A stretch of 64,000 nucleotides of DNA from Virgibacillus sp. SK37 (lineage in GTDB: Bacteria > Bacillota > Bacilli > Bacillales > Amphibacillaceae): the NCBI RefSeq assembly GCF_000725285.1, contig NZ_CP007161.1, positions 3,200,213 to 3,264,212 on the forward strand, read 5' to 3'. Position numbers and translations under genes: made by a program. The number at the start of each line of letters is the position of its first letter. The first letter of the stretch is position 1. Positions 1 through 8,358 of this stretch are shown piece by piece. The notes beneath the pieces are model-generated. The model saw only the letters and a program-made list of their open reading frames with translations. It was not told the origin of the DNA and searched no databases.

Positions 1-392
1 TCCTCGCCCTGTGCGGCACCAAGCCACTTTTCCGCAAGGGCCGCAGCATTTGCGTCATTTTCTAAAATGATCGGCTTAGAAAAGTGACTTTTCATATAGG
101 CCACAATGGAAATATTCTGCCATGATGGCAGATTGGGTGGACAGGTGATTTCCCCCTTGTTTATATCAAGTGGCCCAGGTGCTCCGATGCCAATTCCAAG
201 AATGGCATCCCAAGTTACTTTACTCTTCGCCACAAGCATTGTTACCTCATCACAGATCCGATCCAGCATGGCGGTTGGCTGAATCGACAAGTCCATCGGT
301 ATCACGTGATGTGCAAGCATGCTGCCAGCTTCATCCACGACTGCCATGGCAACCTTCGTACCTCCAATATCAATCCCTACAGCATAATTCAA
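1..392 (-). CDS. ROK-family sugar kinase, N-terminal part (cut by window edge)
   Basis: Cytoplasmic kinase of the ROK family, which phosphorylates glucose, N-acetylhexosamines or related sugars with ATP. The visible 130 residues start at a TTG codon (392-390) eight bases after GGAGGG. They open with the ROK phosphate-binding loop GIDIGGTKVA and continue with IGIGAPGPLD and ENDANAAALAEKW, the usual second and third ROK motifs. The catalytic centre and zinc-binding region lie beyond base 1. It is the last visible gene after the MalF/MalG permeases, separated by a hairpin at 418-460, so it probably phosphorylates the imported sugar. The substrate cannot be read from this fragment. An N-terminal helix-turn-helix is absent, so it is a kinase and not a ROK repressor. 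Confidence 0.9.
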   Translation of the reverse strand, partial: MNYAVGIDIGGTKVAMAVVDEAGSMLAHHVIPMDLSIQPTAMLDRICDEVTMLVAKSKVTWDAILGIGIGAPGPLDINKGEITCPPNLPSWQNISIVAYMKSHFSKPIILENDANAAALAEKWLGAAQGE

Positions 393-417
393 TCCATTTC
401 CCTCCTTCTTCCCTACA

Positions 418-460
418 CAAAAACCTGCTTATGGTTTGATAACGTAAAAAGCAGGTTTGT
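418..460 (-). terminator. Hairpin between malG-type permease and ROK kinase genes
   Basis: On the minus strand AACCTGCTT pairs with AAGCAGGTT across a loop of about 20 bases and is followed by TTTTTG. It may be a terminator or a partial attenuator that lowers kinase expression relative to the transporter. Confidence 0.5.
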
Positions 461-607
461 CATGTTTTGCAAGTTTTTAAAAATATACTAGATGTTTCCA
501 AGCAACCTTCTGAATATTATTAGAGAAAGCTACTAATACCACCATGGCTTTCCCCTTCACATTGTCCTCTCCGCTTTTTCTTTCCAACATCAGCACGATC
601 AATCCAA

Positions 608-1429
608 CTATCCCTTCACAGACCCTGCCAGCAGTCCTCTTACAAAATATTTGCCTGCAAAAATGTAGACAAGCAATGTTGGTAAGGCTGCGAGTAATGC
701 ACCAGCCATTTGAACATTCCATTGGACGATCTGGCTGCCGGATAAATTTTGCAGGGCGACCATGACTGGCTGCTGATCCGAGGTTGTAATCGTTACAGCA
801 AACAAAAACTCGTTCCAAATATTCGTGAACTGCCAAATAGCCACAACAACAAAACCGGTAATTGATAATGGGATAATAATATGACGGAAGATCCCCAGGA
901 AGCTCGCTCCATCAATTTTTGCAGATTCAATCATCGAATCGGGAATACTCGCATAAAAGTTACGAAACATCAATGTCGTAATCGGTAGGCCGTACACGAC
1001 ATGAACGAGAACAAGTCCTGGTATCGTATTATACAAATCAATGGTCCGTAAAAATTGGATGAGCGGAATCAAAATACTTTGATATGGAATAAACATCCCG
1101 AACAAAATGATTGTGAAAATGGTATTTGCACCTTTAAATTTCCACTTGGAAAGCACATAGCCATTCATTGCACCAAGAAGTGCGGAGAGCAATGTCGCAG
1201 GCACAACTAAATAAATACTATTCATGAAGTTTGGTGCGAGCTTTGTAAATGCCTCACTATACGAACTGAAGTCAATGGCGCTTGGGAGTGTCCACATCGT
1301 AGCAAGTGACACTTCATCAAGTGGCTTCAAACTCGTAACAAGGATGACATAGATGGGCATAATGAAAATAATGGCAAAAACGATTAATATGAAGTATTTT
1401 ATGAACTTGCTAATTGGGAAGGCTGCCAT
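608..1429 (-). CDS. Carbohydrate ABC transporter permease, MalG type
   Basis: Inner half of a CUT1-family sugar importer in the cytoplasmic membrane, 273 residues, with about six hydrophobic segments. The EAA loop that contacts the ATPase is visible as ESAKIDGASFLGIFRHIIIP. The N-terminal segment with VTSLKPLDEV and the C-terminal end GLLAGSVKG are typical of MalG-like subunits. The start codon overlaps the stop of the MalF-type gene by one base (TAATG), so the two are translationally coupled. No ATPase gene is present in this cassette, which is common in Bacilli where one MsmX-type ATPase serves several importers. Confidence 0.93.
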   Translation of the reverse strand: MAAFPISKFIKYFILIVFAIIFIMPIYVILVTSLKPLDEVSLATMWTLPSAIDFSSYSEAFTKLAPNFMNSIYLVVPATLLSALLGAMNGYVLSKWKFKGANTIFTIILFGMFIPYQSILIPLIQFLRTIDLYNTIPGLVLVHVVYGLPITTLMFRNFYASIPDSMIESAKIDGASFLGIFRHIIIPLSITGFVVVAIWQFTNIWNEFLFAVTITTSDQQPVMVALQNLSGSQIVQWNVQMAGALLAALPTLLVYIFAGKYFVRGLLAGSVKG

Positions 1430-2367
1430 TATTTATCCCCCTTTCTGCTTGACCAAAGATATGGAACAATGAATATTGCAACTAATAACAGCATGATAAT
1501 CGCAATTGCAGCACCGTTTGCATAATAGTTTCCACGGAAGGTGGTTTCAAACATATATACACCTGGTACATCTGTTACAAAGTTGGCGCCTGAACCTGTC
1601 ATCGCATAGATTAAATCAAAAATTTTCAACGAGATATGTGCCATGATGATAACCACACTCATCGTAATGGGCATCAGCATGGGCAGGACTACTTTCAGGT
1701 ATACTTGAAATTCACTGGCCCCATCCATACGAGCAGCTTCCCGCAACTCTTCCGGAATTCCGCGCAAGCCTGCCAAGTACATCGCCAAGGAAAAGCCTGT
1801 CATTTGCCACACTGCAGCGATAACGACCGCAATAATTGCCACAGGCAAACCAAATTCAATGCTACCCCATTCAAATCCTGCAAGAATCGTTGTATCTGTA
1901 TACCATTTAGGCTGAATGCCAAAGACACTCAAAAATTGGTTAAACCCTGTCGATGGGTTTAATAGCCATTGCCACACAACCCCAGTAACGATGAAGGACA
2001 AGGCCATTGGGAAAAGAAAAATATTCCGGAAAATAGATTCTCCCTTTAATTTCTGATCAATTAATATCGCTAATCCCATGCCAAGCACGATAACCAACCC
2101 AATAAATAAGATGGTAAAAAATACGGTATTCCGTAAATCGGCTTGAAAGCGAAAATCATTAAATAAATAGATATAGTTTTTTAATCCGGCAAACGAAAAA
2201 TCCGGGACAAGCGAATTATAATTACTTAAAGAAACATAACCGGTCCATCCGATAAATCCATAAACAAAAACGAGAATCAGAATAAATGATGGAATTAAAA
2301 ATGCAATTGCTGTCCAATGATCCTTTGAAATTCTTCGTTTGGGATTTCGTTGTGCTTGATTCTCCAT
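1429..2367 (-). CDS. Carbohydrate ABC transporter permease, MalF type
   Basis: Membrane subunit of the same CUT1 importer, 312 residues, with an N-terminal transmembrane segment after a basic stretch (NPKRRISKDHW) and about five more segments. The EAA loop reads EELREAARMDGASEFQVYLK. A ribosome binding site (AGGAGG) precedes the ATG. The gene lies 415 bases downstream of the binding-protein gene, and the gap contains a hairpin and a dispersed repeat, an arrangement that often lets the binding protein be made in excess. Confidence 0.93.
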   Translation of the reverse strand: MENQAQRNPKRRISKDHWTAIAFLIPSFILILVFVYGFIGWTGYVSLSNYNSLVPDFSFAGLKNYIYLFNDFRFQADLRNTVFFTILFIGLVIVLGMGLAILIDQKLKGESIFRNIFLFPMALSFIVTGVVWQWLLNPSTGFNQFLSVFGIQPKWYTDTTILAGFEWGSIEFGLPVAIIAVVIAAVWQMTGFSLAMYLAGLRGIPEELREAARMDGASEFQVYLKVVLPMLMPITMSVVIIMAHISLKIFDLIYAMTGSGANFVTDVPGVYMFETTFRGNYYANGAAIAIIMLLLVAIFIVPYLWSSRKGDK

Positions 2368-2406
2368 TGGTGTTCCTCCTAACTAGAGACTTCGCATCAT
2401 AGAGAA

Positions 2407-2432
2407 GGCTGCCTGAATAAAAGAGGCAGCCC
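2407..2432 (-). other. Intercistronic stem-loop upstream of malF-type gene
   Basis: GGCTGCCT (2407-2414) pairs with AGGCAGCC (2424-2431) around a nine-base loop. On the minus strand it is not followed by a T run, so it looks more like an RNA-stabilising or attenuating hairpin between binding-protein and permease genes than a full terminator. Confidence 0.45.
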
Positions 2433-2526
2433 ACTTTATTTAATTTTTTCAAAATGTTTAACAATTATTTGGTGAAAAATATTTGATCCTTAGAGACCTC
2501 CTGCGGTAATTATTGAATTTATATTG

Positions 2527-2720
2527 CCCCATTGATTTACGTTACAGACGGACGCTTTCCGCCGGCATGGCTTCAGCCGCTTCCTCCGCTACGCTCCGTC
2601 CAGGGTCTTCAGCTCATGCTATTCCGGCAGGAGTCGCGGGCCTACAGGACGTTGGTCATGCAATCGTTGCCACAGGACGTGGCGTTTTTAGATTGCCGTC
2701 TTTCACTTCAATCAATTTAT
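2527..2720 (+). repeat. Dispersed intergenic repeat, copy 1 (inverted relative to copy at 50478-50664)
   Basis: About 190 bp. It begins near CATTGATTT and ends near AATCAATTT, so the ends are short inverted repeats. The GC-rich core at 2561-2637 (GCCGGCATGGCTTCAG ... TATTCCGGCAGGAGTCGC) matches the reverse complement of bases around 50501-50573 almost base for base and can itself fold into an imperfect hairpin. Relative to the other copy it carries roughly 57 extra bases (2638-2694) on the right side of the core. No open reading frame with a ribosome binding site and no transposase is present. The core resembles an intergenic repeat I recall from other Bacillaceae genomes. Confidence 0.8.
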
Positions 2721-2782
2721 ATGCGTTTTTCGTTAGGATAAATAATTTTGCGTAATAAAATCACTAACATATTTACTCGCGC

Positions 2783-4075
2783 TTACAACTCACCTGCTGC
2801 GTTCTTCAGTGCTTCTATGAAGTTATCTACATCACGCTGTGTAACAAAAATGTTTACTGCCTGGTTTGCTTTTGTTACAAAGCCTTCTGCTGCTGCAGAG
2901 CCATGAGCAAGACTTGGTGCAAGATTAGCATTCTTGAAATCTTCTATTGTATCTTTGCCGTAATCATCATATTTAGATGGATCTGCATCCACACGTGCCG
3001 GGATGGAGCCCTTCAACGGGTTGAATGCATCCTGGCCTTCTACAGAGCCAAGCACGGTTAAAAATTCCTTTACTTCATCCGGATTTTCTACACCTTTTGG
3101 TAAGCCAAACGTATCTGTGATTACCATAAAGTCACCATCAGTATCTGGGAATGCCACATAACCAAAGTCTTTATTTGTTTCCAAATTCAAGTCGTTTACA
3201 AAGTAACCCTTTGCCCAGTCACCCATGTTTAACATCGCAGCCTCACCGTTTGCTACAAGCTGACCGGAGTCCTGCCAGTTACGGGAAGCATGATCCTCAT
3301 TCACATAATCAAGCATCTTGCCAAATTTTTCTGCTGCTTCCTTTACGCGCGGGTCATCAAAGGCAATTTCTCCTTTAAACAACTTGCCATAATCATCTGG
3401 TCCAAGCACACCGAGTAGGACGTTTTCAAAGATTTGTGTTGCTGTCCATGATTCTTTATCACCTAATGCCAATGGTGTTACGCCAGCTTCCTGAAGCTTA
3501 TCTGCTGCCTTAAAGAATTCATCAAATGTTGTTGGTACATCTACACCGTTATCTTCAAACACTTTCTTGTTGTAAAAAATAACGTTTCCGCGATGGATGT
3601 TCACAGGAACAGAATAAATATTGCCATCCTGACTAACGAGATCTATTAAGTCTTCCGGGAATTTATCCATCCATTCATTCGCTTCATACAAATCATTTAG
3701 TGGTTGCATTTTATCTGCGGCAACCCAGCTTTTATTCAGCTCTTCTCCGCCATGTACCTGGAACGTGGAAGGTGGGTCATCCCCTTGCATCCGTGTTGCC
3801 AGAACAGCTTTCGCATTCGTTCCCGCACCACCAGCTACTGCAGCGTTTTCCACAGAGATGTCAGGATGCTTTTCTTCAAATAAATCAATTAATGCTAGTA
3901 ATCCATCTTCCTCTCCAGCACCTGTCCACCAGCTGAAAATTTCTACCTTTCCTTCTCCTCCACCCTCACTTGCCTTCGCATCGGAATCGCCATCTTCTTC
4001 TTTCGCTGAATCCGAGCTACAAGCTGCCAGCATGAGAACAAGGGCAAATAAACATAAGCCGAATATCTTTTTCAC
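2783..4075 (-). CDS. Sugar ABC transporter substrate-binding lipoprotein
   Basis: Extracellular sugar receptor of the CUT1 importer, 430 residues. The GTG start follows AAAGGGG. A lipoprotein signal peptide ends at the lipobox LAACSS, followed by an acidic, Gly/Ser-rich linker and then a family 1 solute-binding fold beginning near VEIFSWWTGAGEEDGL. Its overall look (the SWWTGAGE opening, TFQVHGGEE, MGDWAKGYF) resembles the GtsA-like glucose/mannose-binding group, but that is recognition by eye. It is the first gene of the transporter part of the cassette. A cre-like operator lies just upstream, so catabolite repression is likely. Confidence 0.92.
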   Translation of the reverse strand: MKKIFGLCLFALVLMLAACSSDSAKEEDGDSDAKASEGGGEGKVEIFSWWTGAGEEDGLLALIDLFEEKHPDISVENAAVAGGAGTNAKAVLATRMQGDDPPSTFQVHGGEELNKSWVAADKMQPLNDLYEANEWMDKFPEDLIDLVSQDGNIYSVPVNIHRGNVIFYNKKVFEDNGVDVPTTFDEFFKAADKLQEAGVTPLALGDKESWTATQIFENVLLGVLGPDDYGKLFKGEIAFDDPRVKEAAEKFGKMLDYVNEDHASRNWQDSGQLVANGEAAMLNMGDWAKGYFVNDLNLETNKDFGYVAFPDTDGDFMVITDTFGLPKGVENPDEVKEFLTVLGSVEGQDAFNPLKGSIPARVDADPSKYDDYGKDTIEDFKNANLAPSLAHGSAAAEGFVTKANQAVNIFVTQRDVDNFIEALKNAAGEL

Positions 4076-4096
4076 ACTAAAAACCCCTTTCTGTAT

Positions 4097-4110
4097 TGGT
4101 AACGTTTACA
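4097..4110 (-). promoter_or_regulatory. cre-like operator upstream of binding-protein gene
   Basis: TGGTAACGTTTACA matches the CcpA cre consensus TGWNANCGNTNWCA with one mismatch. It sits 22 bases before the GTG start of the binding-protein gene, a position where bound CcpA would block transcription. A LacI-family regulator other than CcpA could use the same site. Confidence 0.55.
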
Positions 4111-4180
4111 ATTTTAATTATAAGAAATTTCAAACAGGATAGGCAGGGAAATTTCCTGCACTATTTTACGGTTTCTTGCA

Positions 4181-5599
4181 CTATTTAAAGATGGAGCGCT
4201 GAAACTGCTTTGGGGATTCATTAAAATGCTTGCGGAATACCCTGCTGAAATAGTTGGGATTGTTGTAGCCGACCATATAGCTGATCTCTTTTAATGTATA
4301 CTGATTGCTCTCTATCAACTTCTTTGCCTGTTGCATCCTGATTTTTGCCAGGTATTCTGTGAACGTTTCCCCACGCTCCTGCTTAAATATATTGGAAAAA
4401 TAATTGGTGCTCAAATGAACCGTTGCCGCTACTTTTTCCAATGTTAACGGCTCCTGATAATGTTCCGCGATATAATGCTTGGCTTGTTCCATATATTGTT
4501 TGGATTGATGCAGCTGCTGCATATGCATACAGCTTAGCAATAGAAAATCACACCAAGCCTCCGTTGTTTTCAACATGGAATAGGCACGCACGCCAAGCTC
4601 CATATCTCTTTCCATAAATAAGCTTTTTATTTTTATGTACAGCTCTTCCAGGGTGCTCTCCGGAAACTGCACTTGATACTGCCGGAACATCCGAACAGCC
4701 TCCTCGCCATCCCCCTTCTCCACCAAACCAAGCAAGCCTTCAACAATGTGCTCAAGCATCACATCCTGTTCTTTTTCATTAGGAAAACTAAAATTACTTT
4801 TTCGATCTGCAGCCAATTGGAGTGACGCGGTATATGCCTGCTCATAGGATAGATAAAGCTGAGCGAGTCGTTTCACAGGAAAACCAATCCCAATATAGAC
4901 AGCACCTTCCAGCTGGTTGGAGATTTTTTTCGCTAATGTAAGCAGCTCTGCTTTTTCCATTACAACATCAGCCAGAATACAGACAGTCGCCCGCTCGCCC
5001 GACAGCCGGCAAATAAAGGTGTACGGACAAATCGAAGGAAGCACCTCCATCAATCGCTTCCCATCCGCCTTTTCCGAAAAAGTCACAACAAGAAAACTAC
5101 CGCTTTTCATTTCCGGAAAAAGCTGTTGCTTCATATCATGCAGCTCCTCGGAGCCCTTTTGCTTCATCGCCTGCAGCAGAAAACGTTCTTCAAGCATGGC
5201 CCTAGATTGCTGTTGCAATTCTTTTTCCGTTTCCAATTCCTTTTTTATTCGCATGATTGCTTTCACAATCTCCTCTTTTTTTCCTGGTTTTAAAATATAA
5301 TCTTTAATCCCGTACTGCATCGCTTCCTTCGCATAGTCGAAAGAGTCATAAGCAGAAACTAAAATGAACTTCGTTTGCGGATGCTGTTTGTGGATCTCCC
5401 GAATCGCTTCCAGACCATTAATGCCAGGCATTTTTATATCCATAAAAATCACATCTGGCTGCTTCGCTTCTGCCAATTCAATTGCCATCCGGCCATTGAC
5501 TGCTTCACCAACAACCGTCATTTCAGCAAAATTTTGCTCAATAAATTTTTTCATTGCTTTTCTTTCCAATAACTCATCTTCTGCTATTATAATACGCAT
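4181..5599 (-). CDS. YesN-type response regulator with AraC DNA-binding domain
   Basis: Cytoplasmic transcription factor of 472 residues. Residues 1-120 form a receiver with the acidic pair at E7-D8, the phosphoacceptor D54 in FMDIKMPG and the conserved Lys in LKPGKKEE. A long linker carries a predicted helical stretch (KKELETEKELQQQSR). The last 100 residues are two AraC helix-turn-helix motifs (VHLSTNYFSNIFKQERGETF and ISYMVGYNNPNYFSRVFRKH). The ATG lies four bases after the kinase stop. It presumably activates the binding-protein/permease genes next to it when phosphorylated by the adjacent YesM-type kinase. Confidence 0.95.
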   Translation of the reverse strand: MRIIIAEDELLERKAMKKFIEQNFAEMTVVGEAVNGRMAIELAEAKQPDVIFMDIKMPGINGLEAIREIHKQHPQTKFILVSAYDSFDYAKEAMQYGIKDYILKPGKKEEIVKAIMRIKKELETEKELQQQSRAMLEERFLLQAMKQKGSEELHDMKQQLFPEMKSGSFLVVTFSEKADGKRLMEVLPSICPYTFICRLSGERATVCILADVVMEKAELLTLAKKISNQLEGAVYIGIGFPVKRLAQLYLSYEQAYTASLQLAADRKSNFSFPNEKEQDVMLEHIVEGLLGLVEKGDGEEAVRMFRQYQVQFPESTLEELYIKIKSLFMERDMELGVRAYSMLKTTEAWCDFLLLSCMHMQQLHQSKQYMEQAKHYIAEHYQEPLTLEKVAATVHLSTNYFSNIFKQERGETFTEYLAKIRMQQAKKLIESNQYTLKEISYMVGYNNPNYFSRVFRKHFNESPKQFQRSIFK

Positions 5600-5602
5600 C
5601 TA

Positions 5603-7036
5603 TCATTCTCCTTTCTGCTTCGGTAAAAGTAAGCGAATGGTCGTCCCTTCACCCAGTACAGATTCAATTTCGACAACATCTGTCCGCTGGTAAAAAAGCT
5701 GTAATCGACGAATGACATTAGATAGCCCCAATCCAGTAGAATGTCCCTCATGCGCCTCTGGTGGCAGCCCTTGTTCAGACATGCTGAGAATTTGCTGAAC
5801 CCTCTCGCGTGACATTCCTTTTCCATCATCCTTTATTTCTACACAGACCATGGTGGTTGATTGATAGACATTCAAGGAAATCCGGCCACCATCCTCTTTT
5901 TCTTCTATGCCATGAATAAAGGCATTTTCAACAAGTGGCTGCAAGGTTAACTTTGGGAGCTCGATATCCATACATGTTTCATCCATTTCCAATACAAACT
6001 CCACCCGTTCCGAAAAACGGACCTTTTGAATATGAAAATAATCCTCCACGACTCCGACCTCATCTGCCAATGGAACACGTTTATCAATCTGCCCCAAGCT
6101 ATGCCTTAACAGTGCTGCTACAGCATCAATGAGATTGGAAGTCGATCTCGCATCTTCCAGAAAAGCCATCTTGGAAATGGTATTTAATGTATTAAAAAGG
6201 AAGTGTGGATTAATCTGATTTTGCAAATGCTTTAATTCCATCTCCTTAATCAGCCTGTCGAGCTCCGACTGATCTTTGATTTCCGTCACAAGCTCATCAA
6301 TATTTGCCCGCATATGATTAAAGGTATCGCCAAGCAATTTCAGTTCATCATTTGTATGGATATGTACCGGCTCCCCTCGCAGCTCACCTGCCGCAACTTG
6401 CTTCGCCGCATGGGACAGCTGCTGCACCGGTTTCGTAATTCCTCTGGAAAACCATAATGCAAAGAAAATTGCCAGCATCATAGTAGTAATAAATAAGAAG
6501 GCAATAAATACAAAGAAATGGTTATTTCGCACCTGTAAATTTTGATAGAAGGCTTGGTAATCGGTCAATTCCACATCAATGATTTCGAGTGCAGCTGCTT
6601 GGATATAGGAAGCAGTTATTCTTGTTTCCTCCAGGTGTGCTGTATATTGCTCGATATCGTCCTGCAGAGTAAATCCGACCGTTAATTCACTTTCATAAAT
6701 AAATGTCTCCAGCAGGTTCATGTAATTTTTTATTTCTATTTTCGGTGTATCTGCATACAGATATGTCAGCCTGTCCTTGTCTTTCTGCAGCAATTTTTTC
6801 GCTTGGAAGTAACTCGCTTGATTCTCCTTATCCGGATTCGTGACAACGGTCTTCGTCCGCAAATAGAGCTCTTCCGATTTTTGTGCAACCGAATTTAATA
6901 GGAGAAATTGTTCAAAACTATCATGATATGTATTCGTTAACTGATTGGAGCTCACAAAGATAGAAATGGCAGTCACCTGGAACAGGATAATAAAAACAAG
7001 AAAGTAGACAGTAAGTTTCCCTCTAATTGTTTTCAT
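5603..7036 (-). CDS. YesM-type sensor histidine kinase
   Basis: Membrane sensor kinase of 477 residues. A transmembrane segment near residues 10-28 and another near 173-195 enclose an extracellular helical sensor region. A HAMP domain follows (about 199-251), then the His_kinase domain with H278 in QINPHFLFNTLN and an ATPase domain (VENAFIHG, DDGKGM, GLGLSNV). Its start overlaps the stop of the upstream periplasmic-binding-like gene (ATGA), so sensor protein and kinase are co-translated. It pairs with the downstream YesN regulator. Confidence 0.95.
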   Translation of the reverse strand: MKTIRGKLTVYFLVFIILFQVTAISIFVSSNQLTNTYHDSFEQFLLLNSVAQKSEELYLRTKTVVTNPDKENQASYFQAKKLLQKDKDRLTYLYADTPKIEIKNYMNLLETFIYESELTVGFTLQDDIEQYTAHLEETRITASYIQAAALEIIDVELTDYQAFYQNLQVRNNHFFVFIAFLFITTMMLAIFFALWFSRGITKPVQQLSHAAKQVAAGELRGEPVHIHTNDELKLLGDTFNHMRANIDELVTEIKDQSELDRLIKEMELKHLQNQINPHFLFNTLNTISKMAFLEDARSTSNLIDAVAALLRHSLGQIDKRVPLADEVGVVEDYFHIQKVRFSERVEFVLEMDETCMDIELPKLTLQPLVENAFIHGIEEKEDGGRISLNVYQSTTMVCVEIKDDGKGMSRERVQQILSMSEQGLPPEAHEGHSTGLGLSNVIRRLQLFYQRTDVVEIESVLGEGTTIRLLLPKQKGE

Positions 7037-8016
7037 CTCGCTACCTCCGGCTTTACCTGTAAGTCAGCTTTTTCAATAATTTCCGTTTTCGTATAAATCT
7101 TATTGTCTACCAAGTCTCTATTTTGCAGATCAATCAGCACGTCCACAGCCATTGACCCCATTTCTTCCGGATACTGGGCAATGGTTGCATCAATTTTACC
7201 TTCCCGGATCAGCTTCATCGTCTCAGGCAAAATATCAAAAGAGGTAATCAACACATCCTTTGTAGGAAAAATTTGCTGGATACCCTCTACCATTCCTAAT
7301 CCATCAAGGGCACTTAGGCCAAGTAGTGCGTTAATTTCCGGATGTTGCTTCATCATGACATACGTTGCTTGTGTGGCACCAATTTCTGTAATGTTCGATT
7401 CCTTGATCTTTGCAATTTGGATGCGGGGGTGGGCTTTGATCGCATCCTTAAACCCTGCCAGTCTCTCCTGCTGGTTAATTGCTTCAAATCTCCCCACAAT
7501 CACACCAACATGCTGCTCTCCCTTTGTATTTTCAATGATATATCTGCCAGCAAGCTGTCCTGCATAAAAATTATCTGTCCCCACATAAGCCTTGCGCTCA
7601 CTCGGCACATCTGTATCAATCGTAATCACTGGGATATTCCTTTCCACGCCTTTATGGACAAGATCAACAAAACGTTCTCCCTCGATTCCCTGCACAATAA
7701 TCCCATCCACCTTTGCCGCAATCATCCGATCAAACAGTTTCAACAGCTGATCATTATCCGCCTTGCTTGGTGCAATATATTCCAAATAAATATCTTTCTC
7801 CGCAGCAGCTCGCTTCGCCCCTTTTTCTACTAAACGCCAATAATTATTTTCCGTCTCTTCAGCTACCAGGGCGAAGTGGTAAGAATAGTTTTCTGCCTTG
7901 CTCGTATCTGGGACAATATAGAAGGTTTTATATCCAAAAAAAAGCATGGCACTGATACTTCCCACAAATAACAAAATACTGATGCAATATATAAATAGCT
8001 TAGTAGATACACGCAT
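7033..8016 (-). CDS. Membrane-anchored RbsB-like sugar-binding protein, probable accessory sensor
   Basis: A 327-residue protein with one N-terminal hydrophobic segment (LFIYCISILLFVGSISAM) and no lipobox Cys, followed by a type 1 periplasmic-binding fold (Peripla_BP_4, like RbsB or YtfQ): VDGIIVQGIEG, VPVITIDTDV-like PVITIDTDV, YVGTDNFYAGQLAGRYI. I chose the ATG at 8016; the in-frame GTG at 8028 directly abuts GGGAG and has no room for ribosome binding. The gene is the first of a three-gene unit with the YesM kinase and YesN regulator and has no matching RbsAC permease. This supports a role as the ligand-binding part of the signalling system, as described for similar three-component systems in Firmicutes. 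The ligand is unknown. Confidence 0.85.
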   Translation of the reverse strand: MRVSTKLFIYCISILLFVGSISAMLFFGYKTFYIVPDTSKAENYSYHFALVAEETENNYWRLVEKGAKRAAAEKDIYLEYIAPSKADNDQLLKLFDRMIAAKVDGIIVQGIEGERFVDLVHKGVERNIPVITIDTDVPSERKAYVGTDNFYAGQLAGRYIIENTKGEQHVGVIVGRFEAINQQERLAGFKDAIKAHPRIQIAKIKESNITEIGATQATYVMMKQHPEINALLGLSALDGLGMVEGIQQIFPTKDVLITSFDILPETMKLIREGKIDATIAQYPEEMGSMAVDVLIDLQNRDLVDNKIYTKTEIIEKADLQVKPEVAR

Positions 8017-8358
8017 ATTATCACCCACTCCCGTTTATATATTTATCTTAGCATGAGTATTACAAAAATGGAGAATTTTATAAAAATGCACATTAATAGT
8101 AAAGCCTGGAATTATAAAATAGCTGTAATTGCAAAGTCCATTAAACTTTTCCCTCTATTAGCAGATCTACCACAACAAATAAGCCGAACTCATTCGAAAT
8201 CTCGTTAGAAGACTTGAATAAATTCGACCTATATGCAAATTATTTTATTTTTATCTCAGTTTGGTTCATCTAGGGTAATTGTTCCGCTGAAATTTAAAAA
8301 TGATTATGGCTTTTCTGAGGCGTTTCTAATTTGCTACGCGTCTCTAGTTCTCTCCCTT
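8017..8358. other. Intergenic stretch with no recognised element
   Basis: About 340 bases of AT-rich sequence between the GH16 gene and the RbsB-like gene. I see no coding sequence with a ribosome binding site, no strong hairpin and no cre-like site. It must hold the promoter of the downstream sensor operon, but I could not pick a convincing -35/-10 pair. Confidence 0.5.

Noticed and set aside
608-836. Overlapping small frames on both strands at the end of the MalG-type gene (477-836 minus, 544-765 plus)
   Set aside because: They are shadows of the permease gene, which has the full family motifs in its own frame.
2527-2720. Insertion sequence remnant
   Set aside because: No transposase fragment and no visible target-site duplication; the conserved core is an imperfect hairpin without coding capacity.
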